From Volutella citrinella (taxonomy: Eukaryota; Ascomycota; Sordariomycetes; Hypocreales; Nectriaceae), in the NCBI GenBank assembly GCA_034401135.1, contig JAWZSP010000006.1, forward strand, positions 1,798,001 to 1,862,000: DNA of 64,000 nucleotides, given 5' to 3'. The position numbers and the translations under genes are program-made. This document shows positions 21,008 through 32,490 of this stretch, in pieces. The notes under the pieces were generated by a model. It had not been told where the DNA came from and searched no databases. It saw only the letters and a program-made list of their open reading frames with translations. Positions within the stretch are counted from its first letter, which is position 1. Every line of letters starts with the position of its first letter.

Positions 21008-24000
21008 CTAGGTTGTCATGGATCTGCTCTGCGGTCCTCTGAATCTCTCCCCAGCACCTCGTTGCCCAGCTCTACCACTAATAACACCTTCTACTGATCT
21101 CGGTGGGCTCGCAATGGCCTGTTCTAACGCTCGAATCTCAGACACCAAGGCGGCCGACTTCTTTGTCTTGTCGTGTTCATCACCAAGCAGTTCCTTTCGT
21201 ACCACCCACGCTTCAGAGGCTAGTTCCATTGCTCGCTCCAGCTTCTCCCGGGCTGCGAAATATGACTGAGCAAGGTGGTGGCGCGCATTGGCTGTCTCCA
21301 GATGTTGAGGTCCTCGAAATTCCTCGATACCCTCCAATACCTTCTCCTCAAGGTCGATCGCCTTGGGGAAGAGCTTCAGCTCAAAGTATGTCATAGCGAG
21401 GTTTTTCTTCTTGTTCAGAATCTCATGTTTGTCTCGGCCGTGAGTCAAACAAAGCTGGACAATCTTCTCATCAATAATCATCGTCTCATGAAGGTCATTT
21501 TTGTCGCGGTATATTGTCCCGAGGCAAGACATCTCATGTAACGTCTCGGGCGCGGATTGGCCAAATATGCGCTCAGCATCCGTGACGACACTTCGCTGTA
21601 TGTTGAGAGCCTGTTCGAAATCCCGCTTGTCTCGATGGATCGAAGCCAGCTCTCCCCTCGCTCGAACTATCTCGCCCTCGTTTGCCAGACTTTTCGTCTG
21701 TTTCAACGCCTCGATAGCATCGGTTTGGCAACGCAATGCTTCATCACCCTGATGGTTCTTTCTGAAAGCCCATGCTAGGGTCCTAAGAGCGTTAGTGGGA
21801 GCAAGAGTGTTCGCGGCTTGGCTCTCCACTGCCGGAGCCAGCAAGTCTATTGCTTCTTGGTAACCCCCAGAATGGATTTTCCATGTCGCCAGCGTAACGA
21901 TGCAATCGACTGGTAACAGGTTAGACACTCTACCCTCTAGCTCGCGATGAAAATAATCGAGGCAGAAATCAGCGTGGCGGAGAAGCCGCAGCTGAGCATG
22001 ATAGGCATCGTCCGAGTCGCGCCTGGCCCCCTTGGCCCGGCTCCAGCGAATCTCCTCAGCGCAAGCATGGATCATACAAAACGCAGTGATGAGATACTTC
22101 TCGTGGAACTCTTTTGTTTTCGGCCGATGTCTGGTCCATGCTGCCACCAAAGGATGAAAGTCCCAATATCCGTGCTGTAGATCGACGAGGCTTAGTCTTG
22201 CTAGGCTGACCAGATCCGTATAAGGGGACGTGAAGCCAACCGCCGGGGATACATGCTGGAAGAGCCATGTTAGCTGTTCACTTGAGCCCCTGGATTGGCC
22301 ATCTTGCTTCCTTTTCCAGAATGCATAAGCCATTGAAAAGATTTCCATGTCAATCTTGACTCCCAAGAAGCTGCTCGTCTTCAGCCAGTCTGCCACAAAT
22401 CCCTCGCTCTCTTCAAGGTTCACTATACTTGACTCCAACACCGCGAACACGTTTGTATCAGATGCGACATTGGTATTGTGATCTGGAATTGCAGATACTA
22501 CTCCCTGGAGACTCAGGATCATGCTATACGACTCCCGTAGCCATGGGAGATAGCTGTCGAGCGTAAACCCGATAATTCTGAGTTGTGATGCTGCCTGCTT
22601 GAGGGCAAGCGGATGCCACCCGACCAAGTCGCCTAGTTCTGAGAGGCTGGAATCGGTAGCTTTCCTTTCATGTCCTGCCGCCGCGAGGACAAGTGCTTTC
22701 CCATCATGAGGCTCCAGTGGTAGGACATGGTGGTCGTGTTTTGTAAAGCACAGGTAGCCCCTGTCTCTTGTCGTGATGATGACTCTCATATCTCCCCATC
22801 GTGATTGATGTTCCTCTTCAATAATCTCCTTCATGTTCCAGTCATCAAGGTTGTCATAAACCAAAAGAACCTTCCCACAGTCCCTCGACAGCTTCAATAA
22901 TACTGAGTCAACTGGATTCTCAAACTCTTGGCCGAACCCCATGGATCTTGCAATACATCGAAAGCTGTCGAGAATCGTATTTGGAGAGTTGGCACGGATC
23001 CATACAATCTTGGTGTAGGCTTGCGAGTGAAGGCAGACATGCTGCAGTGCGATCTGGGACTTGCCCATGCCGCCACTGCCGTGGAGAACGACTATTTGGC
23101 CGCCTCCGTCGTCCTCATCGTTCGTTCCAAGATCTCTGCAGACCAGTTGCATTATCTGGTCACGCCCAACAAAATGTTCGGACCGCAATCCGTATGGGAC
23201 ATTGACGCAATTGCTGGGCCTCTGCAGCTTCCATTGCATCTTTGCATTTTTAGCCACGGCTATCATCTCCTGTTCAAGGAGATGATATACTTCATCGTTC
23301 TCTGACTTGAACTTTGCTAGGTTCGAGTGATCTGTCCAGGACGGCACGGCATCGGCCTCGTGGCCTCGAGGGACAGCCGAGTCATGGTCGACAAGCAAGA
23401 CAGATGGCCCTGCGAAGCGTTTCCACTCTCCGTCTACTTGCTGTGTGAAAACGAGTTAGCTGCCGCGTATACACAATGGGAGGCGGAGTCTTACCCCGGC
23501 CATCGGGCTATCCATGGTCTCAAAGACTGAATACAGCTTCAATGAGCCGTCATCAGTGATCGCCAGGAATTCCTCGTCAAGCTCCTCCAACACAGATTCA
23601 CCAATGCCCAGAGACTCTATGAGGGGACGGTTGCATTGGTCTTTGGTCATTACTTTGAAGACGTTGTTGATGAGTCTTCGGTTCGGAACGCCTAGTTGGA
23701 TGAAGAGTCTGCAGGATCGATATAGGCTAGTTTCGTCTGCCGAATCATTGGTGTGAGAGAACATTAGGGCCTGGAGTCATATTAGTCGCCAGAATATGCC
23801 AACTGCGACCAGGGACTTGGGACACGCACCTGTTTGATAACTAGTCCACCGAAGCTTTGGCCAATTAGAATTAGTGGCCTGTTGTAGCCTCTCTAGATGA
23901 TAAGTTGTTAGTGTGAAGGCTTCGTGTTTGGGAATCGGTATGCCATAGTACTGACCAGCGCATGTGTCCTTCTTGCTTCCTGAACAGCCACCAGGAACCG

Positions 24001-24736
24001 GATGGCGTAGTCATTCAAGTCGGCGTGATTCCTACTGTTGACGAGGTTGGATGGGTATCCGTATGTGAAAATGCGAGCGCGGTAGCCGTCCTTGCGCAGG
24101 TTCTGACCAAGCCAGTCCCTTAACCACATCTCACGAGCTTCGGAGCGTTTCCATGACCATATAGGTCTACCGGCGAGTCCTGTGACGGCGATGATACTGG
24201 CAGTGAAGTCTTAACGTTAGTTTAAAAGCAGTGTATTGGGAAGATGGCTGTGTCGAAACGCACTCGACATGCCAATATTTCCAGTCTACTGGCCAATAAA
24301 GGGGTGTAAGGCCCTCAAAGACGTCATCAACGTCAACTTTCTGGCCCATGAGCGGAAGCTGGCACCAGATCCCACCGTCAGCGTTGCGTGTGATGGTCTC
24401 GGGGAGCCTCGGAAGGTAAACTGTGGCGACACTGTAACTGGTATACGCGGATTGAGCAATAGAAATGGGCCAGTTTGCGATTTCGAATTCGCTGCCAAGG
24501 AGAAGGCCATAAACTTCCGAGCTTGTGATGTTTCGAGGCAATCCAACTAATCGAAGCTCAACCGACCGCGGAGTTGATACCGGCGTTTCGGTCTTCTCAT
24601 CCGGGTCGCGTTTGAAGGTTGTCTCGTACCATTGGGATAGCATCGAGCACCATTTCAAGAGTGTCGAATGCATTTTGGTTCGAGTCGAGGCTCGTTCGGT
24701 CGTTGAAGACATCGTCTGGGAGGGTTGATTGTTCAT
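21008..24736 (-). CDS. NLR (STAND) protein: alpha/beta hydrolase, NB-ARC, TPR (1161 aa)
   Basis: Five exons (24736-24264, 24196-23956, 23892-23830, 23770-23495 and 23440-21008) join in frame. Residues 1-150 are unassigned. About 155-345 form a lipase-like alpha/beta hydrolase (IIAVTGLAGRPIWSW, IFTYGYPS, nucleophile elbow GQSFGG). The NB-ARC ATPase follows, with P-loop GSGGMGKS (about 471-478), Walker B VLLVYDNLDD, sensor ITTRDRGY and the GxP-type motif GWHPLALKQAA. TPRs occupy about 870-1125 (RARGELASIHRDKRDFEQAL, HEMSCLGTIYRDKNDL, ARHHLAQSYFAAREK). In such fungal NLRs the hydrolase is the output domain, released when the repeats sense a ligand. It lies on the same strand as the NACHT-TPR gene. 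No lesion was seen. In-frame ATGs at 24712 and 24673 are alternative starts. Confidence 0.87.
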
Positions 24737-25430
24737 ACAATGTTGATTGGGCGATTACCAGCATGAGAACAAAGAAATTGGAAAGGGCAAGATTTGTGAG
24801 AGACGGAACCCTAGGGACGTTGAGATGTGTCATCCCTGGAAAATCGTTCCCAGGTCTGTGTTCTGACGCTGAACAGTTACACATGGTCCGACATTCGGTA
24901 TCGGGGCGGCCGAAATAGCAAGGCGGCTCGACAGCCTGGCTCGGCCAAAGCGCCGACGCTCGTCACATGTGTGGCACACAAACAGCTGAGGATCTGTCAA
25001 CTAGCGGCCCTTGTATGAGAGGTGGTGCAAGTTTGTTCGTCGGACGCACGTTCGGCCAGTTCCCGGTACCACCAAGCCGCTAGCGATGGCGTAACCTTTG
25101 CTGGCGGAACAGAGCGGAGGCTGTGGAACAAGCAATTCAACGAAGTGGAGACTGTAATCCCCCAATCTGACTGTCGTAGTGACCTGCTGAGGGGAACAAA
25201 CAATAAAAACCTGCAGCCGCCGGCTACGGACGGGCCGCAGCATCGAGTAGGCGAGTTACATATTCCGCCATGTAATTGTGTGCACATATTCCACTCCCGT
25301 CTTCAGCCTGTGTTCCTGGTTTCGCTTCGTGAATGCTTGCCGTCTCATTCTTGCTCCCCGAGGGTTCCGTGTTGCTCCGTGATGAATTGAGAGAAGAAAA
25401 ATCCGGCTACGCGCAAGACGGCAATATCAG
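24737..25430. other. Intergenic region, no gene seen
   Basis: About 700 bp separate the start of the hydrolase-NB-ARC gene from the 3' end of the unrecognised minus-strand gene. No family motif or RNA gene is recognisable. Confidence 0.45.
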
Positions 25431-25777
25431 CTACACTGTGGCATGGTCTGAATTAACCGGAGGGAACATACCGCGTTTTGGCTGCAGTGTTACCTCCATT
25501 CTCGTCGTCTCGCGGCGCCGTGGCACCATGTCAGTCCTCTCCAGTCCTCGAATGGGTATGTCAGGGGTACCATTGACGTTAAACATGGTAAATGTGCATG
25601 TTTGGCTATTGTCGTGTCTTCCGTCCAGTACAGGCTGTGATGCTTTGGACACTACCAAGCGAAGCCTGGTCAGCCGCTCTCATTACATGGCGTGGATCTC
25701 TCATGACGTACCTGAACCAAGCCTCCATTCCCTTTTCCCAACTTTCTTGGTCGCAATGAGAAGCTGAGGCTGGGAAT

Positions 25778-26602
25778 CTAGATGTTTGGACCTCCATAAT
25801 ACGAATAGAACCCACTTATCTGTATGGTGAAAGATGGGGCAATCGTTAGCATGCACATCGTGTATTCATCGTTTCCCAGCAAGCCGATGAAATCGAAGAA
25901 CCCGTGGTGTCCGTGCAAATCCCTGTACAATCCATCTTTGTCGCACTGGGGATTCACCACCGTCTTTTGAGCCGGAAGGGGAAGTTCAAGACGGTAGTCG
26001 CTTATACACATCCTTGAAGAACCGTCGACGTTGTATCGGTAACCAATGCACCTCAAGCCAAGCAGTCGCAAGCTGGTCTCCTCTGGCTCGACATCCAGTA
26101 GCATCGGTCTGCGGATTTTTGGTAGGACATAGAATGTGATCTGTCTGACCTTCTTAGTAGTGGTTGGCAGGGAGGAGATTTATGGCAGGCACATACATCG
26201 GGCAAACCCTGCGAATGTGAATAATGTCGGGTCGAATGCCCTCTGTCTCATTCTTGACATCTTGGGCTAAAGTATCTTCAGCAATATTCGTTGACCTTCG
26301 CATGATGATTTCGTCGGCTTCGGAAAGAATGAAGGGCCGAGTTAGCCAAGCATCAGCGTCTGACTGAAGTATCTCATTCGCCACGTAACTAAGCGTTGAC
26401 TCGGCAAATTGCCTCGCATCTGACCTCGTCATATTAGATGAATGTTGAGTAGTGTTGCGTTGGTTAATACTTACCGCTTTCCGAACTGAATCCGACAGTG
26501 ATCTTGAGTTTCCGTCCGTGTTTGGGGTGCTGTATCTGATCGAATGCCTTGGTGAACGATTGAGCGAAAGAAGGTCCGGACTCGGGCAATTTACCTTATA
26601 AA
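25778..26602 (-). CDS. Unrecognised gene, exon structure incomplete
   Basis: Coding sequence is visible on the minus strand, but neither end is secure. One exon frame reads SFTKAFDQIQHPKHGRKLKI...GFSSES (about 26602-26478), a GTAAGT...CAG intron, then DARQFAESTLSYVANEILQSD ... IIHIRRVCP, a GTATGT intron with a CTAAG branch, and QITFYVLPKIRRPMLLDVEPEE ... LRLLGLRCIGYRYNVDG ... GFFDFIGLLGNDEYTMCML to a stop at 25778. No ATG precedes the first exon before a stop, so a 5' exon is missing or lost. A further open frame at 25431-25658 (CTFTMFNVNGTPDIPIRGLE) may be a 3' exon. I do not recognise a domain. Position between an NLR and a kinase of the same orientation is the only clue to role. Confidence 0.4.
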
Positions 26603-26877
26603 GGTACCCATATCTAGTCACTAGTCGCTCATAACATTAGTAAGGACTCCTTAATTTCACTCTAAGGCGGTGATATCATCTAGTGCTCACAAGACAGTTG
26701 GCCAGCGTTCCTGTCACTAGTGACTCCCTCGTTGCCCGGGCCGACCTTCTCCAAAGCAGGCCAAGCAATCGACAATTCTTGGGGAACGGGTTCTTGAGCC
26801 CAGGAGTTTTGTGTTGTGGTTTCCGGCTCCATCAATCGCAATCCGGATAGGGGGATCCCTGTGAATGGACGTATTGA

Positions 26878-28729
26878 TTAGCTTCGATGACCTGCAGACA
26901 CGAAGGTTGAAAGAGAAGCAGTTGAATTACGGTATTTGAGTTCTCCTTCCCCTGCAACAACCCAGAGTTGCCATCGGAATGGGGGCTTGTCAACCATGTA
27001 GATCTTCACACTCTCACCGCCCGTGGCCAACTCCGGGCGGCCCTTGGATATTGGCTGCAGTATGTCCAAGGACGTGCATCCACCGGACGGGCTACAGTGG
27101 CACAATGCCTCGTGGCATTCTCCCATTATGCCAAGTCTCTTCACCAGTTCACCACTGTTTGGACGCTCAGTTGGCTCCAAGTGAAGCTTTGACACAGCCC
27201 GTTAGTATTCGAATACTGTTGGGAAGTGTCATGTTCAAGCAACTTACCAACGCTTTGATCAAGTCGACCATCATTGTGGATCCAGAAGGCGGTGGTTTCA
27301 GCGTATCTAGCCATTCTGACAAAGCTTCCGGTGTACACCACGTTCTGCGGATCGGAATGTAGGGACGCACATCATTCGTTTCCTCCACGGTCAGTGGCTC
27401 GTCGTCTTGTTTCCACTTCGGCTGATTCTTCGTCCTCAACATACTCAAGTATCCATCCAACTCAGACAGAGTCTTCCCACCGAGCACGGTGTACATCTCA
27501 AGGTAGACAAGTCCAACTGTGTACATGTCGTCTTCGAGCGTCTGTTTCCTTCCACACCTTCTCGCCTGTGTTGTCCACATCGCGTTCTCCTGGAGAACAT
27601 CCACCTCATCCCCACCTTGCGTCAAGGACGTGCCGAAGTCACAGATTCGGATTCGCGCATCGATCAGCATTGAACCATCGATTTGTCCGCACAGTAGATT
27701 CTTGGGGGTGATGTCGTTGTGCCTGAGATCCACGGTCTGATGCAAAATGTCGACGACGGTTGCGAGGCAGGCAAAGTATGCCCAAAGCCATTTCGTGACG
27801 TCTGATTTCTTCACTTTGACCTCTGACAAATTGTATGTCTTGGAAATCATAAGGGAGGCATCACCATCGCCACCAGCCCCGCCATAAATCTCGAGGAGCT
27901 GTTCCAGGTCACAGGCGGCAAGCGGAAAGAGTATCAGAGCATGGTACTTCTCTGTCGTGAATCTCCGATAAAGCTTGACCATGTGCAGCTCTCCCGATCT
28001 CTTGAGCGCCGATCCATCGCCTGTGGCTGACAGCTTGTCGGAGATGGAGTCGAGATTTTTGACTTCGCTTCGGAAGGATTGGAGGGTTGGATAAGGATAC
28101 TGCCTGTCAGCAGCTCCCAGGTTCCCAAGGGGATTCCACTCTACACTGTTTTGCGGGCGTCTGAACAGTTTTACGGCCACCATCTTTGAGCTGTTGGGAA
28201 GTTGTCCACCGTAAACTGCTCAATAGCCCCCTTCGCCCACACTTGCTCTCGTCATATTCACAAGTTCATGGAGCCTTTCATCCTTCATGTGACGTAGCTC
28301 GTGGGCGCCGCAGTCTCCAGTCACCTCGAAGTCGGAGCAAAACTGGAGAACTTGATACTGTTGTTCGAGAAAATGCGGTCTCAGGGTTTGGCACATATCG
28401 TATGGGAGGCCTTGTTGATCCTGAATGGGGAGCAAATCGTCCTTGAGGTTGATGTGCACGAATTTTGGAAGTTCTTTATCTGATATGGTGGAAATTTCAG
28501 CTTCCAAGTCGAGCCCTCGAGGGCTAAGGGCTTCTCGTATCGCACGCTCGAGGATCCTTCGCACGAGTCTCATGTCTTCGTAAGTCGATCTAGGTCCCTG
28601 AACACTCCCATTACGTGATCTTGTTGCCATGGGAGTGGAAACAGACAGAGTGGACCTGTGGCTCATGTTGCGAGAACGAGGCCCCGAGCGGTTGGACGAT
28701 CGCCCAGGGAGCCATGGTGTGCTTTGCAT
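26878..28729 (-). pseudogene. Protein-kinase gene with in-frame stop in the glycine loop
   Basis: Exons 28729-27248 and 27186-26878 (intron GTAAGT...AAG) give a 596-codon frame. About 165 residues of unknown N-terminal domain precede the kinase. The Gly-rich loop reads GEGGY-stop-AVYGG: codon 170 (28222-28220) is TGA where a Gly (GGA) would be expected. Beyond it come the ATP-binding Lys (VAVKLF), a catalytic loop HNDITPKNLL (HRD Asp-Arg changed to HND, as in several fungal kinases), and ICDFGTS. The C-terminal lobe ends KALLHLEPTERPNS. All other codons are clean, so the stop is recent, is an assembly error, or is read through. A downstream ATG at 28183 would make a protein lacking the ATP loop. 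Substrate unknown. Confidence 0.78.
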
Positions 28730-29366
28730 CCTGAAAGAAAGTGAAGCTCAGGATGAAAACCAGGTGCATGGTTTGGAAATCGAGCAAGGGGACTGACAAA
28801 GGAGGGAGAGCAAGTCGATGGTTCGATTGTGTACGGAGAGTACGTACACCTGGTCGCGACTGACATGTGGGCTGTCCGACAGTGCCTGGCAGCTGCGGGA
28901 TCTCCGACAGGAGGAAGCGGTGAGATGGGTCGAAATAGATCCTTCAATCTCCTCAGGTACTCGGGTTGTACTAGAAAACGTAATCGCTCGGGGAACACGG
29001 CGCTCTTCCCTTGTGTACACGATCGGCAAACCTGTTCACAACCGGCAGGCAGCCTCCGACGCCATGTTGCACCACGCCAGTTGGAGAAATCATGTCCGCA
29101 GTTGCTTGCTCGCTTGGACAATTTTCAACCGAGACTTATGTCCTCCGCATGTTTTGGCAGGTTGGATTGTCCTCGTGCGATGAGACCAAAAGGGGCCATC
29201 CGCGCCCCTCCCCAGCCCCTTCCACTGACTCAAGCACCAAACAGCTACTTGCCTCCGCACTTGTGCCTGTACTGCGCATCTGAGTCAACATTGGTCGCAG
29301 TTTATTGCTCCTATTCTCCAAATCTCTCTTTTTGCCAGGATACGACGAAGAAATTCAAATGTCATC
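28730..29366. other. Divergent promoter region between kinase and transporter genes
   Basis: The kinase gene (minus) and sugar transporter gene (plus) are head to head with about 640 bp between start codons. The region holds out-of-frame open stretches on both strands but no family motif. It could be a shared promoter. Confidence 0.4.
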
Positions 29367-32082
29367 ATGGCCAGCAACAGACCTCGACGTCGCAACACGA
29401 CCCCATTCACTGGCTGCACTCTGAACAAGATCAAAACGAACGTCGATGAATTCGTTACCGAGTTCAACCTACGCGAAGATGAATTGTCTAAACGAGATCT
29501 ACTTCGGGGTGCCTTTCTCGCTCGAGGAAATGGCATCCAGATTCGCGAGGACATCGATGTCGAGTCTATGATAACGGCCGACGCCATGATCCCCGTGTCT
29601 CCCGATGAGGCAGAGAGTATCGACCTAGAGGATGATAAGCTCACCGCCGGGAACTTTGCCAGCAAGCTCCAGGGCTACAGAGCGACTACGTTCTGGATCA
29701 TAGCCAACTGCTCTATCGGTGCTCTCGTTCAGGGGTTCGACCAGACTGCCGTCAATGGAGGTACGTGCCCAAGCCCCCCTTTTCCCCTTGGAGAAAGAAC
29801 TTAAAGAAAATGCGCAGCACAGGTGTTTTTCAGGAAAACCTTCGAGGAACTGCACGACTCAGAAGACTATGTCGGCCTAGTCAACGCGGCGCCCTGGGCC
29901 GTCTCTGCCGTGGCCTGTCTGTAAGAACAGTCCCTGTTGACCTATTGACTGATTCTCATATGCCTTTTCCTAGTTTTACCCCGGCACTTAACCAGATCCT
30001 AGGTGGTAGACGGGGGGTTATCGTGGCCACATATCTCGTTTCATCCGTAACGTGCTTTGCCCAAGCCTTTCCTGAGACCTGGCAGGGCCTCCTAGTCGCT
30101 CGTTTGCTCATGGGGATTGGGATCGGTCCTAAAAGGTGAGTTGCCCTATTTCGCTGTACTTCACTCGCTACACCGGGTCAGCCGCACTGACACTAGCTCA
30201 CTCACCAGCGCGACAATCCCAATATACGCCTCGGAATGCATGCCAGCCCAGCTAAGAGGAGGGCTTGTGATGATGTGGCAAATGTGGACTGCTTTTGGCA
30301 TCATGATGGGTTTTGTCTTCGGCCTGGCGTTTTGGGATATTGGTAGCGGCAACGATATTTGCAAGGCCGACCCTTGCTCCACTGCGTTGGCTTGTGTTAG
30401 TCAACAGCATCTCCTACAGTTGGCCTTCTAGTTGCCAGTACTAACTTATCAGTAGATTAAGAAGTGGAGATACATGTTGGCAGTTCCGGTAAGCGACCCT
30501 CTCTCTTCATGCCACATTCGCAAAGGCGTGTCCAAGCTCGTTGCTTCCATTCTATAGATGATGTTGACACATCTCTTTGAGATGTTCCCAGCTCTCGTTC
30601 CGGTGCTGTTCATGTACAGCCTTCCCGAGTCCCCGCGATTTCTCATCCAAAAAGCCCTTACCATACCATCGGAGAACCGTATCGAGCGAAAGGCCTACAT
30701 CATCAAGGCCGACGAGGCCCTCAATCGCATCTACAAGACCCGGCTCCAAGCCCGTCGAGAAATCCTATGCATCTATGTGAACTTGCGGGAGATTCACGAA
30801 GAACATGTGATCAAGGCACTTTGGTTCCCAAAGGTGGTAGAAATGTGGTCACACAAGAGGACTCGACACGCCCTTGTAGCCAGCATCGTGACCATGTTTC
30901 TTCAACAATTTTGCGGAATTAATATCATGGCCTCTATTCAAATAGCCTCCTCGAAAGCCACAAGGTGGGGAAGGACAAGGATCCTTTCTGGGTGAGCTTC
31001 TTTATTTATCTTCACTGCCGTAATGTGGTCGTCTAACTCGTTCAGATATCACTGGGCTTTGGGGCCTGCAACTTCCTGTTTGCGATCCCTGCGATATTTG
31101 TCATGGACCTCGTCGGCCGGCGAATCCTTCTCCTTTCCACCTTTCCATTTATGGCCTTGTTCCTTTTTGCCTTGGGCGCCATCCTGCACGGCGAAGGTCC
31201 CATCAAAGCCATCGACACTACTGCAATGCTCTGTAATCGAACTTTGACCCAGCAGGAAGCCGCAAATAGCACGCTTAAAGAGCCAACCTTGGCTGGCGCG
31301 ATTGCCTCGACGTACTTATTTTGCGCCGCATACTCTCTGGGTGAAGGACCAGTTCCTTTCGTACGTATATCCTCGCTCATTTTCGATTGTGGGAGCTGAG
31401 AATATTAGGTCTACTCATCAGAAAGTATGCCGCTCTATCACCGCGACTCAGCTATCCATCCAAATGCTTTCTAGTCATTCTGCAATGGGAATCTAATCCT
31501 GCGAGAAACAGGAATGGGAATAGCTACCTCCGTTACATGGCTGTTCAATTTTGTGATTGCGATAACGTGGCCCAAGTTTCAGGAAACTTTTCAAGATCAC
31601 AGCTGCCCTCTCCTGGTATGGGGCGTGGTGTTTGATTGGCTGGTTTCTAATACTCTTGTAAGAAATCCTCTCCTTTGAAGCAATAGACCCCTTCGCCCCT
31701 CGCACATCCCATTTGTAACCATCTCGCCCTAGCTTCGTCCGAGAAACCAAGGGCCAAGATCTTGAAGAACTGGACAAGACATTTGAGCCAGGCTTCAGGA
31801 CATATGCGAGGTTTGTGACGGAGGAACAGCTGAAAGTCATCTGGAAATCGATCAAACTGGTCGAATGGCAAAGGCCAGTCAGTTGGAAGCGGTATCTCTC
31901 GCGGCAACGAAGACCCGAGTTCGCAGACAACGACAGTGAGATTTATAGCTTGGGTCTGTGCTTCTCACTCCAAATTGTTTGTATTAATTAACCATTTTGC
32001 TGCAGATGGCCAAGAGGCACCTGCATCGATTGGCAGCCGGGATGGAGGGGGAGCCACCCGTAGGAACAGATCGCATTCCTAG
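29367..32082 (+). pseudogene. MFS sugar transporter gene with three lesions
   Basis: Eleven exons can be laid out (29367-29760, 29818-29920, 29974-30135, 30209-30395, 30456-30488, 30558-30991, 31046-31360, 31409-31451, 31512-31657, 31733-31935 and 32006-32082). The product is a 12-TM hexose/maltose-permease type transporter of the Major Facilitator Superfamily: QGFDQTAVNG, RLLMGIGIGPKSATIPIYASE, SLPESPRFLI, FLQQFCGINIMA, MDLVGRRILL, EGPVPFVYSSE, FVRETKGQDLEEL. Three defects are clear. One base is missing near 30930 (after GINIMA). The donor of the intron after 31451 reads CT instead of GT. One base is in excess near 31590. Everything else keeps frame, so the gene was functional recently, or the assembly has errors here. 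Confidence 0.8.
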
Positions 32083-32490
32083 GGCTTGAGTCCGTGGCGG
32101 GTGCAGTTGATGCCAAGACCTTCCATCCTGGCTCCAGCTGGATGTGTTGGAACTCGTCTATTGGCCCGTTTACGAACGGAGTGTCCTAGAATTGCCCAGA
32201 AATCCAAGCCAATGGCAGCCGCATGCCTCGCAGCCCAGCCGGTCAGCGTTACACCCAGGCTGCAGCCTGGGATCCAAACCCGGTCTAGGGCATTCATCCC
32301 ACCTGTAGAATGCGTCCAAGTTGCTGCAAGAGATTATTTAAATTGCATTTTCGGCCAGCTGAGGCTCTGTGGGACGAGGAAAGAGAAAACGGCGCACCCC
32401 ACTTCGTCGTCGCTCACTGAATCTCAGCCTGATCCTCGTCTGTCTCCCTCTCTACTCCACTAACTGGAACTCGCACACAGACCAGGCGAA

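Noticed and set aside
28748..29121. Extra minus-strand frames upstream of the kinase as 5' exons
   Set aside because: They have no family resemblance, and the ATG at 28729 already gives a complete N-terminal region.
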